Shown here one piece after another: positions 15,800 to 24,102 of a stretch of 25,408 nucleotides of DNA (position 1 is its first letter; each line of letters opens with the position of its first letter). The notes beneath the pieces were generated by a model. It did not search any database. It was not told where the DNA came from and worked only from the letters and a program-made list of their open reading frames with translations. The stretch is from contig MSXM01000099.1 of the NCBI GenBank assembly GCA_002083565.1, positions 1 to 25,408 on the forward strand. The letters run 5' to 3'. The stretch is from Nitrospira sp. ST-bin4 (lineage in GTDB: Bacteria; Nitrospirota; Nitrospiria; Nitrospirales; Nitrospiraceae). The position numbers were made by a program, and so were the translations under genes.

Positions 15800-16888
15800 A
15801 TGCATCGAGTGCTGGTCTTAGGAGCTGGGAAAATCGGTTCGCTGGTCGCCTGTTTGCTGGCGCAACGAGGGACCTACGAGGTGCATCTGGGCGACATCAC
15901 GCTGAACACCCCGAAACATCTCGTCGAAGATCTTCGATTGGAGGGCGTCACGCCCTGCATCCTCGACGTCCGGCACCCCGACGCAGTGAGCGCCTACCTC
16001 TCGGCTCATCCCGTGGACGCGATCCTGTCAAGCCTCCCCTATTTTTGTAATCCCACAGTCGCAGGACTGGCATTAACCCATGGCCTGCACTATTTTGATC
16101 TCACGGAAGATGTTGAAGTCACGAACCAGATCAAGATCTTGAGCGCCGGAGCCGCTCATGCCTTCATGCCCCAATGCGGACTCGCGCCGGGCTTTATCAG
16201 CATCGCCGCCCATGACCTGATGACACATTTTGACACATTGGATACGGTCAAGATGCGCGTAGGCGCGCTGCCGGTCCATCCCAGCAATGCGCTCAAGTAC
16301 TCACTGACCTGGTCGACCGACGGGCTCATCAACGAGTACGGTAATCTCTGTTACGGGATTGAAGCCGGCGCGAAAGTCCCGCTCCAGCCTCTGGAAGGCT
16401 ATGAGACGATCGAGCTGGACGGATTGCTCTACGAGGCCTTCAACACGTCGGGAGGGTTGGGTACGCTTGCGGATAGTTATGCCGGAACCGTCCAGACGAT
16501 GAATTACAAGACACTTCGTTATCCCGGCCATTGTGAGAAAATCCACTTACTGATGAAGGATCTTAAGCTCAACGAAGACCGCGAGACGCTCAAGCGTGTG
16601 CTTGAGCGGGCGATTCCGCAAACCCTCCAGGATGTCGTGCTGATCTATGCGTCAGTCACCGGGACAAAAGACGGCAGCCTCTTCGAAGAAAATTACGTCA
16701 AAAAGATTTATCCCCAGTGCATCAAAGGCCGGCTGTGGTCCGCCATTCAGGTCACGACAGCATCGAGCGCCTGCTGTGTCATGGATCTTGTGTTGAACCA
16801 GCCGTCTCAGTACCATGGGTTCATTACCCAGGAATCGGTCTCCTTGAAAGAATTCCTGGGCAACGATTTTGGAGCATGCTTCCGATGA
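15800..16888 (+). CDS. Saccharopine dehydrogenase / lysine 6-dehydrogenase family protein
   Basis: A 362-residue NAD(P)-dependent dehydrogenase. The N-terminal Rossmann fold shows VLVLGAGKIGSLVACLLA (GxGxxG at 8-13) and DILSSLPYF-like strand VDAILSSLPYF. The middle contains AFMPQCGLAPGFISIAAHDL and the C-terminus GRLWSAIQVTTASSACCVMDLVL, both as in saccharopine dehydrogenases. Either saccharopine cleavage to glutamate plus aminoadipate semialdehyde or direct oxidation of lysine at the 6-amino group (lysine 6-dehydrogenase) would deliver the substrate of the next gene. The protein is shorter than typical glutamate-forming saccharopine dehydrogenases, closer to lysine 6-dehydrogenase, and no lysine-ketoglutarate reductase gene is nearby. 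GGGG about 8 bases upstream supports ATG 15800. The stop overlaps the next start (ATGA). Confidence 0.85.
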   Translation: MHRVLVLGAGKIGSLVACLLAQRGTYEVHLGDITLNTPKHLVEDLRLEGVTPCILDVRHPDAVSAYLSAHPVDAILSSLPYFCNPTVAGLALTHGLHYFDLTEDVEVTNQIKILSAGAAHAFMPQCGLAPGFISIAAHDLMTHFDTLDTVKMRVGALPVHPSNALKYSLTWSTDGLINEYGNLCYGIEAGAKVPLQPLEGYETIELDGLLYEAFNTSGGLGTLADSYAGTVQTMNYKTLRYPGHCEKIHLLMKDLKLNEDRETLKRVLERAIPQTLQDVVLIYASVTGTKDGSLFEENYVKKIYPQCIKGRLWSAIQVTTASSACCVMDLVLNQPSQYHGFITQESVSLKEFLGNDFGACFR

Positions 16889-18414
16889 ACAGCATTCAGA
16901 CCGCTCTCAGAGATCTGGGTATTCAAGCAGTCAATTCCGGTGGGAGTACCGGTAGTGGCTGGTGGTCCGGCCGAAATGACGGGGCGCTCCTACAGTCGAT
17001 CAACCCTTCAACTGGCGGGCAAATCGCCGGTATATATCCATGCTCGTCAGATGATTACCAGCGAATACTAAAAGAATCCGTTGAAACTTTTCGTGCGTGG
17101 CGTCTCGTCCCGGCACCAAAACGGGGTGAGCTCGTTCGGCTCATCGGCCAAGCGCTCAGGGAGAAGAAGGATCAGCTTGGTACATTGGTGTCGCTGGAAG
17201 TCGGCAAGATCAAGGCGGAGGGTGATGGCGAGGTGCAGGAAATGATCGACATGGCCGATTTTGCCGTCGGCCAAGCGCGCATGCTGTACGGCGCGACCAT
17301 GCAATCCGAGCGGCCGGCCCACCATATGTCCGAGCAATGGCATCCATTGGGGCCGATCGGCGTCATCACGGCATTCAATTTTCCCGTGGCCGTCTGGGCA
17401 TGGAATGCCTTCATCGCCGCGATTGCCGGCGACACCGTCATCTGGAAACCCTCGCCGAAGGCCCCCCTTTGTGCCATTGCCGTACAGAACATTTGCAACC
17501 GTGTCATGCAGCAGCAGGGCTATGCGGGCATATTTTCGCTCTTTATTACAGACCAGACGAACCTGGCCGAGCTGATGGTGCAAGATGCCAGACTACCGTT
17601 GATTTCATTCACCGGATCGGTACCGGTCGGACGCCGTGTGGCCTCGGTTGTCGGCCAGCGTTTGGGACGAACGCTGCTGGAACTGAGCGGCAATAATGCC
17701 GTGATTGTCGATGACACTGCCGATTTGGATATGGCCGTGCGTGCCGTCTTGTTCGGAGCCGTCGGAACGGCCGGCCAGCGCTGCACAACCACGAGGCGTC
17801 TCTTTGTCCATGAGTCGCGCTATGAACAATTGGCGGGCAAGTTGGTCAAGGCCTATGCTCAAGTTCGAGTCGGGAATCCTTTGGAGCCCGACGTCTTGCT
17901 GGGACCACTCATCGACCAGGCTGCGGTTGAGAACTATCGCGCCGCCCTCGACGAGGTGAAAAAGGAAGGTGGCGAGGTCCTCTGTGGCGGCCATGTACTG
18001 AATCGGCCGGGACATTTTGTAGAACCGACGATCGTCCACGCACAAAACCACTGGCCCATCGTACAGCGTGAAACCTTCGGCCCAATTTTATACGTCATGA
18101 CTTTTCAAACAATCGAAGAAGCGATCGCGATGCAGAACGATGTTCCTCAAGGGCTGTCCTCCGCGATGTTCTCCAATGATATTCGCCGCACCGGACAATT
18201 CCTCTCAGCGTCCGGCAGCGACTGCGGCATCGCCAACATCAATATCGGTACGTCCGGAGCTGAAATCGGCGGGGCGTTCGGCGGTGAAAAAGAAACAGGC
18301 GGCGGGCGTGAGGCAGGATCGGATGCCTGGAAAGCCTACATGCGCCGCCAGACCAATACGATCAACTGGGGAACCGATTTGCCGCTGGCCCAAGGCATCA
18401 AGTTTGGGGAGTAA
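16885..18414 (+). CDS. ALDH7-type L-2-aminoadipate-semialdehyde dehydrogenase
   Basis: A 509-residue NAD-dependent aldehyde dehydrogenase of the ALDH7/antiquitin group, predicted to oxidise 2-aminoadipate 6-semialdehyde to 2-aminoadipate. Catalytic residues are N165 (TAFNFPVAVWAWN), E266 (LLELSGNNA) and C300 (GTAGQRCTTTRRL). The C-terminal block GGEKETGGGREAGSDAWKAY with MRRQTNTINWG is diagnostic for ALDH7. The length equals human ALDH7A1. The start ATG 16885 overlaps the preceding stop (ATGA) and has GGAG 10 bases upstream; ATG 16876 is in frame but too close to that site. The coupling with the saccharopine-dehydrogenase-family gene is strong context for a lysine degradation step. Confidence 0.93.
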   Translation: MNSIQTALRDLGIQAVNSGGSTGSGWWSGRNDGALLQSINPSTGGQIAGIYPCSSDDYQRILKESVETFRAWRLVPAPKRGELVRLIGQALREKKDQLGTLVSLEVGKIKAEGDGEVQEMIDMADFAVGQARMLYGATMQSERPAHHMSEQWHPLGPIGVITAFNFPVAVWAWNAFIAAIAGDTVIWKPSPKAPLCAIAVQNICNRVMQQQGYAGIFSLFITDQTNLAELMVQDARLPLISFTGSVPVGRRVASVVGQRLGRTLLELSGNNAVIVDDTADLDMAVRAVLFGAVGTAGQRCTTTRRLFVHESRYEQLAGKLVKAYAQVRVGNPLEPDVLLGPLIDQAAVENYRAALDEVKKEGGEVLCGGHVLNRPGHFVEPTIVHAQNHWPIVQRETFGPILYVMTFQTIEEAIAMQNDVPQGLSSAMFSNDIRRTGQFLSASGSDCGIANINIGTSGAEIGGAFGGEKETGGGREAGSDAWKAYMRRQTNTINWGTDLPLAQGIKFGE

Positions 18415-18489
18415 CCAGGTCGTCATCTCAAAACAGTCGCAGCATCACCCTATGACTGACGTCTGACGATCCCGTTCCGGGAGGTTGCC

Positions 18490-19089
18490 ATGATAGATCA
18501 CGCTGTCGCATTGGATGCACGTATCGAACACATGGTCGCGGACTATGTCCTGCATAATCGGGCGGCCAGAATGCTGAAGACCATGCTCGACAATGCCGGT
18601 GTCGGGCTCTCCCCCGTGATTGACCATCTGACGATCCGGACATTTGATATCGATCGTGGAGCGGAACCGTTTGTTGCCTTAGGCTATGCCTACGATGAAA
18701 CGATCGAGTACGACGACTGGTATGCCAAGGTTTATCGGAAAGCCGGATACCCTGCACTGTTTGTCGATCAGGCCTATAGCGACGATCGAGGGAAAACCAG
18801 CATCATCCCCGGCTGGGTCGAGAAATTCGGCGACCAGATCTTTCACCACATTGCGGTACGTGTCGAAGATATCGAGAAGGCCGTAGAACGGCTTAAACAG
18901 AACGGCGTCGTATTTGCCGGGAATATTGTCGGAAACCGCGGGGACCGCCTCCGGCAAATCTTTTCTGCCCCTGAGACCGTCGATGGTCAGCCGTTTTCAG
19001 TTTTGGAACTGGCGGAACGGCATCGCGGCTATCTCGGCTTCCTGCCGCCGCAAGCCGACAGCCTCATGAAATCCACCGCCCCGCGCTGA
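18490..19089 (+). CDS. VOC-fold metalloprotein in the lysine operon
   Basis: A 199-residue soluble VOC/glyoxalase-fold protein. A complete 2-His-1-Glu metal site is readable: H46 (VIDHLTIRTFDI), H120 (IFHHIAVRV) and E173 (SVLELAERHRG). The H46-x3-R50-T-F arrangement resembles the conserved His/Arg of DUF1338 enzymes (HglS/YdcJ and plant homologues) that convert 2-oxoadipate to 2-hydroxyglutarate, but this protein is much shorter and the link is an inference. Other VOC activities (lyase, dioxygenase, epimerase) are open. GGAGGT lies 6 bases before ATG 18490, and the gene follows ALDH7 after 75 bases with no hairpin between, so it is probably the third gene of the operon. A strong hairpin follows it. 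Confidence 0.75.
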   Translation: MIDHAVALDARIEHMVADYVLHNRAARMLKTMLDNAGVGLSPVIDHLTIRTFDIDRGAEPFVALGYAYDETIEYDDWYAKVYRKAGYPALFVDQAYSDDRGKTSIIPGWVEKFGDQIFHHIAVRVEDIEKAVERLKQNGVVFAGNIVGNRGDRLRQIFSAPETVDGQPFSVLELAERHRGYLGFLPPQADSLMKSTAPR

Positions 19090-19107
19090 TTCTGCCGTTC
19101 ACACTAA

Positions 19108-19136
19108 AGGGCTGGGGTCACAATGACCCCAGCCCT
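19108..19136. terminator. Strong hairpin between convergent genes
   Basis: AGGGCTGGGGTCA (19108-19120) pairs perfectly over 13 bp with TGACCCCAGCCCT (19124-19136) around a 3-base loop. It lies between the VOC gene (stop 19089) and the convergent HExxH protein gene (stop 19165), so it probably serves both strands. There is no long T-run; TTTA follows on the minus strand. Confidence 0.75.
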
Positions 19137-19164
19137 CAGGTTACACTTCCGCTCCCTGTGCCGC

Positions 19165-20442
19165 TCACTTGCTCGCCGCCAGCGTAAGCCCCTCGAACGA
19201 CTGGAGATACGTTTCAACCATGACTCGCGCCAACTGATCCCCGCCCGGTGGGCAGGTTCTCTCTTCGGTCTTGCGAACCAACCCCGTCGGAACGGCGGCA
19301 CTGGTCCAGAGCTTGATGACAAGGCGGCAATTTTTGAAGGTCGGCCACACCGACGTGTCGTACTCATACGTCGCAGACTCCCACTGCGTCGCAATCCGCG
19401 TGCCATTGACCTCAATCGTGTCTTCGCCGGTTTCAATCGGTCGGGGGGTTAGTTGGACACCCATCGCGAGATTGCCGGCTTGATGGAAGCGAGTCAGCAG
19501 TTGAGCAGAACGGGATTGATTCCCCGACGTGCCGACATTGGAATCATACTGAGCGGCGATGGTTTCTTCCCATTCATTCGGAGGCATGGGCCTCCCATAC
19601 CGATCAGTGGGAGCTTCGCTGAACCACAGCCTGACGCCCTCAGCGTTGATGCCCCGCAACTGATAGGCCTTGAGAGAAGTGATCGGACCGGCCACGAATT
19701 TGTTCGAGGCGGCCAGGTTCCAGTACCGAGCGGCGTACACCACCTTCGCACCAGGTCTGAAGTTCTTCCAGGCCAGATATTCAGGACGGTCGACGAGCGC
19801 CGCGGCGGCCTTCTCTGGCTCCGGATAGGTTTCCTTCAACGCCTGGGCGACGGCATCCGGCACCGGGATCTCCTTGCGGCCATGTTCAGTAATGTCGTCA
19901 TATCGAGCTTGTGTTGTTTCGACCGGCATCTGCCTCTTGTACTCGACAGTAATCTCTTCCGCGATCTTGTCTATCGCCGCGCCGAGAACGTGGCGCAAGT
20001 CGGCGCCGCTCAGATCGATGGTCTTGCCAAAATGGGGCTCCGCGATACGCCTGGCAATCCCTTCAGCATTCCGATAGTAATATTCCGAAATCTGCCGATG
20101 CCCCTCTTCATGTTCAACAGTCCGCTGCGGCGGATTATTCGGCAGCCAGATCGTCATGTTGAGTTGCAGCGTCACTTTAATCCGGTTGATCCTGGCCTTC
20201 GCATGCGTCGCATCAATCTGCATGACCTGGCCGCCGACGGACGCATCGGAGCGGAAATCCCCAACACTCACCGCTGCTTCGGGTTCCATGAGCGGCGGCC
20301 GATCAGGCGGCGGATTCTTGGGATCGAAGTACCGTGTGTTAAGTTGAGCCGGCATTTTGACGATCTCCACCTGAGGCTGTTCCGACTGAACAGATGGAAC
20401 TCCGATAACCAGCATGAACATGAGCATGAGCCACACACGCAT
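19165..20442 (-). CDS. Secreted HExxH protein with DUF922-like N-terminal domain
   Basis: A 425-residue exported protein. The signal peptide covers about residues 1-20 (RVWLMLMFMLVIGVPSVQS). HEEGH at 111-115 inside RTVEHEEGHRQISEYYYRNA is a zincin-type HExxH motif with a following helix, and the surroundings resemble the DUF922 putative peptidase family. The C-terminal half (about 230-425) is a separate region of unknown type with Trp/Tyr-rich strands (VVYAARYWNLAASNKF, ESATYEYDTSVWPTF). A third zinc ligand cannot be assigned with certainty. The start ATG 20442 has GAGGAGAGG 5 bases upstream, better than the GTG two codons earlier. It probably acts in the periplasm; function unknown. Confidence 0.72.
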   Translation of the reverse strand: MRVWLMLMFMLVIGVPSVQSEQPQVEIVKMPAQLNTRYFDPKNPPPDRPPLMEPEAAVSVGDFRSDASVGGQVMQIDATHAKARINRIKVTLQLNMTIWLPNNPPQRTVEHEEGHRQISEYYYRNAEGIARRIAEPHFGKTIDLSGADLRHVLGAAIDKIAEEITVEYKRQMPVETTQARYDDITEHGRKEIPVPDAVAQALKETYPEPEKAAAALVDRPEYLAWKNFRPGAKVVYAARYWNLAASNKFVAGPITSLKAYQLRGINAEGVRLWFSEAPTDRYGRPMPPNEWEETIAAQYDSNVGTSGNQSRSAQLLTRFHQAGNLAMGVQLTPRPIETGEDTIEVNGTRIATQWESATYEYDTSVWPTFKNCRLVIKLWTSAAVPTGLVRKTEERTCPPGGDQLARVMVETYLQSFEGLTLAASK

Positions 20443-20700
20443 CGACACCTCTCCTCTTTACAGCTTCGGCCGATTCTTTAAGGGGTCTGCTTTTTCTGTT
20501 CCATCCTCTGCCCTGACGGGGCGATCACGAGCAGCTCAGGGGTCGCACCGTCGATACCTCGTCCGGTCTGGCAACACAAGTAACAGGTCCACTTTTGAGG
20601 ACTTCCATCATACTCGGAACATGAAAGGTGGGGCAATTCTGGGATTTCTGTCTGCGTTCGTGGGATGCTATTGCGTCAGGGCGGCAGAGGGTCGAGGAGG
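20443..20700. other. Intergenic gap upstream of the HExxH protein gene
   Basis: About 258 bases between two minus-strand genes. It should contain the end of the prfC transcript and the promoter of the secreted protein gene, but I see no convincing hexamer pair or perfect hairpin. A short plus-strand frame at about 20621 begins with a signal-peptide-like stretch but runs antisense into prfC and is not called. Confidence 0.35.
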
Positions 20701-22305
20701 TCAGCCCATGTCTCGGAGGGTATGTCCGGGGTTCCGATCCCGCGCGATGGACTTCATCAGCTGATCTCCGAAGAGCACAACAATGCGATCACGTTGATCT
20801 TTGACGATCATGGACGCCGACGGGGCCTTGAATGTCGCGGGATCACCATCCAGCCACGCGCTGCACGTAAACGGCAGCTGATCCAGCATGGTCTCGACAC
20901 GGTATTCAGATCGCAGCCGATATTGCAGCACGTCGAATTGGAGCCGTCCGACTGCGGCAACCAAGGGCTCCTGATCTTGAAGACTGTGCATAATCTGAAC
21001 GGTTCCCTCTTGCGCCATCTGCCACATGCCTTTATCGAAAGGTTTCCGTTTACCAACGTCGCTCGGGCGGATGCGCGCGAAAATCTCCGGTTGGAACTGC
21101 GGCAAGGGCTTGAAGTTGAATCCTCCAGTCGTGGAAATGGTATCGCCGATGGCGAACAACCCCGGATTGATGATGCCGATGATATCGCCGGGAAACGCCT
21201 CTTCCACCGTACTCCGTTCCTGCGCCACGAGACTGTGCGGCCGTGAAAGCCGGACTTCCCGGCCGAGGCGATGGTGCTTGACCAGCATATCCCGCTCGAA
21301 TCGTCCTGAACACACCCGCAAAAATGCAGTACTATCGCGGTGCTTTGGATTCATGTTGGCTTGCAGCTTGAACACATAGGCGCTGAACGGTCGTTCGATC
21401 GGGTCGATGGAGAGTTCGGATCCATCCTCGGCATCGGCCAGCCGTGCGCCGGGAGATGGCGCCAGCTTCACAAAAGCATCCAAGAAACTCTCGATGCCGA
21501 AATTCGTCAAAGCCGAGGCGAAAAACACCGGGGTGACCTCTCCCTGGAGAAATAATTCCCGATCGAAGGGATTCCCGGCGATCTCCAGTAGTTCCAAATC
21601 GTGCCGGACCTGTTCCAGTACCTCCTGCGAAACCCTGCCGCTCTGTGCAAGGTTTGCCAATGCCATGGTATCAACATCCACCTTTGTCGCCCCGCCATGA
21701 GCGGTCCGGCTGAACAACTCCACATGACTGTTCTCTCGATTCACAATCCCGACGAACTCGCTCCCCGATCCGATCGGCCAATTGACAGCGCTGGCATGGA
21801 TATTCAAGGCCTGCTCAACCTCCGTCATCAAATCGAGCGGAGGGCGGCCAGGCAAATCCATCTTATTGATCAGAGTGAGAACCGGAATGCGCCGCAGACG
21901 GCATACGGCAAAGAGCTTGCGTGTTTGCGCCTCCACTCCCTTGGCGGCATCGATGACCATGATGGCGCTGTCCGCGGCCGTGAGAGTCCGGTAGGTGTCT
22001 TCAGAAAAATCCTGGTGGCCGGGGGTATCGAGCAAATTGATGACGGCTTGTTTATAGGGAAATTGCATGGCCGAGGCGGTGATCGAAATGCCGCGCTCCT
22101 GCTCCATGCCCATCCAATCGGATGCCGTTGCCTTGCCGCCTTTGCGTCCACGCACCATCCCGGCTGTCCGGATCAGTCCGGAGTACAGCAACAACTTTTC
22201 CGTCAACGTGGTTTTACCGGCATCGGGATGGCTGATGATCGCAAACGTTCGCCGCCGCGCAGCCGCTGCGGACAGCTCAGAGAGAAGAGATGTATCGGTA
22301 GTCAT
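20701..22305 (-). CDS. prfC: Peptide chain release factor 3
   Basis: A GTPase that recycles RF1/RF2 from the ribosome after peptide release. The 534-residue length is as expected. G1 is SHPDAGKTT (25-33), the switch region GGKATASDWMGMEQERGISI is RF3-specific, G3 is DTPGH (93-97) and G4 is NKMD (147-150). The C-terminal RF3 domains follow, including GRLQFDVLQYRL. The start is uncertain: ATG 22305 is chosen because RF3 proteins usually begin near this point; an in-frame ATG at 22320 adds five residues, and neither has a strong ribosome site. The upstream PilZ gene on the same strand ends about 70 bases earlier and may share its transcript. Confidence 0.96.
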   Translation of the reverse strand: MTTDTSLLSELSAAAARRRTFAIISHPDAGKTTLTEKLLLYSGLIRTAGMVRGRKGGKATASDWMGMEQERGISITASAMQFPYKQAVINLLDTPGHQDFSEDTYRTLTAADSAIMVIDAAKGVEAQTRKLFAVCRLRRIPVLTLINKMDLPGRPPLDLMTEVEQALNIHASAVNWPIGSGSEFVGIVNRENSHVELFSRTAHGGATKVDVDTMALANLAQSGRVSQEVLEQVRHDLELLEIAGNPFDRELFLQGEVTPVFFASALTNFGIESFLDAFVKLAPSPGARLADAEDGSELSIDPIERPFSAYVFKLQANMNPKHRDSTAFLRVCSGRFERDMLVKHHRLGREVRLSRPHSLVAQERSTVEEAFPGDIIGIINPGLFAIGDTISTTGGFNFKPLPQFQPEIFARIRPSDVGKRKPFDKGMWQMAQEGTVQIMHSLQDQEPLVAAVGRLQFDVLQYRLRSEYRVETMLDQLPFTCSAWLDGDPATFKAPSASMIVKDQRDRIVVLFGDQLMKSIARDRNPGHTLRDMG

Positions 22306-22376
22306 GGCGCCGTGCAGCATATCATACTGCGAACGATGGGCGGGCGAAGAAGCAGCGACCAGTCATCGAAATATTG

Positions 22377-22697
22377 CTATGCGGGGAATACGGAAAGCAA
22401 TCGCGCGAGCTTGCTCGATTCGTAGCCCGCGACAGATTTAAACTCAACCCCAAAAGCTGACTCGCCCGTCCACCGGACAACTGCCTTGGGCACAAAAACA
22501 GGCGGGCCATGACGCGGCTTGATTTGAATCTCAATCATTGACTCCGGAGTCGGCACCGTTGAAGAGAAAATCCGGCACCCTTCATAAGAGAGATCCTGAA
22601 TGGTCCCCTCTTCGCCTCTGATGGGGCCGGAAGAAAAGACACTTTGAATTGTGACGGGATGGCGCGGATACTTGCGTTTTTCAATCGTGGGATTCAT
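22377..22697 (-). CDS. Single-domain PilZ protein A
   Basis: A 106-residue stand-alone PilZ domain, a receptor for cyclic di-GMP. Both binding motifs are intact: R8-x3-R12 (RKYPR) and D35-x-S37-x2-G40 (DLSYEG). The rest follows the PilZ beta-barrel pattern (VVRWTGESAFGVEFKSV). It would act through protein-protein contact in motility, attachment or export. The start ATG 22697 lacks a clear ribosome site; an in-frame GTG at 22721 is the alternative. It is divergent from a second PilZ gene at 22877 and precedes prfC on the same strand. Confidence 0.9.
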   Translation of the reverse strand: MNPTIEKRKYPRHPVTIQSVFSSGPIRGEEGTIQDLSYEGCRIFSSTVPTPESMIEIQIKPRHGPPVFVPKAVVRWTGESAFGVEFKSVAGYESSKLARLLSVFPA

Positions 22698-22772
22698 CAG
22701 GCTGTTTGAAACGGCCTTCACGAGTGTCCAGGAATGAGCAAGTCCAATCTACGTCATCACATATAACCATTC

Positions 22773-22802
22773 AATATATTTGATAATGTTCGACAAATTC
22801 AA
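22773..22802 (-). promoter_or_regulatory. Sigma-70-type promoter for PilZ protein A
   Basis: Read on the minus strand, TTGAAT (22802-22797) and TATATT (22778-22773) are separated by 18 bases. The surrounding DNA is AT-rich compared with the flanking genes. Transcription would start near 22766, about 70 bases before the PilZ start. Confidence 0.5.
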
Positions 22803-22876
22803 GGGTTCTGTCGGCATCAGGTCGGCACAAGGAATGCAGGCCTACTCTATGTGTCCCACTTTCCCTGGAGCAGACC

Positions 22877-23233
22877 ATGATTGTACGGCAACATCCCCGA
22901 TTTCATGCTTCCTTTTCCGGAACGCTTATTCACCGAAGGGAGCGCCACGCAATCAGCAAATCGCATGATCTTTCCCGCAGAGGGTGCCGTGTCAAAAGTA
23001 CCTGTCCTGCCTATACCGGAATGAAGGTGGATCTTCTGCTCATGCTTCCCAATAACAAGATTCCTATTGTGATTCAAGGCGCCGTCGTGCGTTGGTCAGG
23101 GGCAGAAGGAATCGGTATCGAATTTCCATCCCTTGCCTCCCCGCATCAGGAACTGCTGGAAGGAGTGATTCAACAGCTTGAGGCAGGAGTTCTGCGCGGC
23201 AAACACTGTGCGCCGATCAGCGGACGCGCATAA
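22877..23233 (+). CDS. Single-domain PilZ protein B
   Basis: A 118-residue stand-alone PilZ domain. R4-x3-R8 (RQHPR) and D31-x-S33-x2-G36 (DLSRRG) form an intact c-di-GMP site, followed by VDLLLMLPNNKIPIVIQGAVVRWSGAEGIGIEFPSL. GGAG lies 6 bases before the ATG. It resembles PilZ protein A in order of motifs but is clearly diverged in sequence, so the pair may be an old duplication. It abuts the stop of a convergent membrane protein gene with no spacer. Confidence 0.9.
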   Translation: MIVRQHPRFHASFSGTLIHRRERHAISKSHDLSRRGCRVKSTCPAYTGMKVDLLLMLPNNKIPIVIQGAVVRWSGAEGIGIEFPSLASPHQELLEGVIQQLEAGVLRGKHCAPISGRA

Positions 23234-23515
23234 TCATGTCGACAATGGCCGACGGCCGATCATATAAATGATGCCGAAAAATAGAAACGCTGTGCCGGGA
23301 AATACCGCCCGATAGCCCCACCAGGGCAATTCAAGTTTTAAAAACCCCAACCCAAAAGTCAGCAACATCGACGCCGCGATTCCATAGGCCGGAGGAGGGA
23401 TCAAAGAGTCGGAACCAAGTTGACGCCGACGAATCGCAGCGGTCACCCCCTTGACCAACACATACACCGCAAGAATCAAACACACGATTGACCAGTAGAG
23501 CCCGTACTCCTGCAT
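23234..23515 (-). CDS. Small membrane protein with about three TM helices
   Basis: A 93-residue integral membrane protein of unknown family. Hydrophobic segments are YWSIVCLILAVYVLVKGV, YGIAASMLLTFGLGFL and VFPGTAFLFFGIIYMI, joined by a basic loop (AAIRRRQ) and a PPP-containing loop. The ribosome site AAGGAGGT is near-perfect, 3-4 bases before ATG 23515, so it is likely well translated. Its stop directly abuts the stop of PilZ protein B on the other strand. Confidence 0.72.
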   Translation of the reverse strand: MQEYGLYWSIVCLILAVYVLVKGVTAAIRRRQLGSDSLIPPPAYGIAASMLLTFGLGFLKLELPWWGYRAVFPGTAFLFFGIIYMIGRRPLST

Positions 23516-24022
23516 AGACCTCCTTCAATTCGATCGACAGACCTTCGTTATCAGATCACGCAGACCGTTGCCTGCCAAAACACTCACCCATGTGGCTATG
23601 GACGACAGCCGCCCGAGAACTACTGCCAGCCACACTCGCATTGCACGCTTTGCAGGGTACCTATATCTGGACAAAGGCGTCAACGGGAAATTCACCTGAG
23701 CCTGGTTCCTTCCATACGTTGAACCGCGAAGCAGTATCAGACTATCTCTGACCAAATTATTTAGTCCCTGCCAAAGAACACTGTTTACTATAAACGGATC
23801 GATTGATTGATGGCTTCTTCTCACTCGTCGGCAATATTCTTCCAAGACATTTAGTCTTCAAAGCCATACCGCGCAATTTGGCAACAAACAGCACCTCACC
23901 ATGCCTATTAGATGTAATCAATCTCGTGCGGCCGACTGCTAAATCGCAGGCAACCGCCTACATGCGCTAACACCAGAGAAACACAATATTTAGCTCGGCA
24001 CTATGAAGGTCGTTGACTACGG
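23516..24022. other. AT-richer intergenic region, about 500 bases
   Basis: Base composition is visibly more AT-rich than the neighbouring genes. A minus-strand frame at 23525-23845 (TTG start, 106 codons) has no recognisable protein pattern and is not called. A short hairpin AAGAC/GTCTT lies at 23844-23858. No RNA gene could be recognised. It may hold regulatory DNA for the sigma-54 promoter downstream or be a remnant of lost genes. Confidence 0.4.
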
Positions 24023-24060
24023 AGGCTGAACCGAACGCCATGATCGGCAAGTTTCAGCCT
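24023..24060. promoter_or_regulatory. Long interrupted palindrome upstream of the sigma-54 promoter
   Basis: AGGCTGAA (24023-24030) pairs with TTCAGCCT (24053-24060), and directly inside it CCGA (24031-24034) pairs with TCGG (24044-24047), with CAAGT (24048-24052) bulged on one side. Its centre is about 88 bases upstream of the predicted sigma-54 start site, the usual distance for an enhancer-binding-protein site. A structured RNA is the alternative. Confidence 0.45.
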
Positions 24061-24102
24061 CGCAAATCGCCGCATTTTCACTGCACAGGCATGCAATGGC
24101 AT

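Noticed and set aside
19453..20481. 342-codon plus-strand frame opposite the HExxH protein
   Set aside because: The minus strand has a signal peptide, strong ribosome site and HExxH motif; the plus frame is Arg/His-rich shadow sequence.
20621..20764. Signal-peptide-like plus frame (MKGGAILGFLSAFVG)
   Set aside because: It runs antisense into the prfC 3' end, is very short and has no downstream protein-like sequence.
21601..22425. 274-codon plus-strand frame opposite prfC
   Set aside because: It mirrors the RF3 G-domain coding sequence; no protein family character.
23525..23845. 106-codon minus-strand frame in the AT-richer gap
   Set aside because: TTG start without ribosome site, no recognisable pattern, and composition like the surrounding non-coding DNA.
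24001..24075. Possible riboswitch around the 24023-24060 palindrome
   Set aside because: I could not fit it to c-di-GMP (GEMM) or another class I know, and the structure lies upstream of the predicted sigma-54 start, so it would not be transcribed from that promoter.
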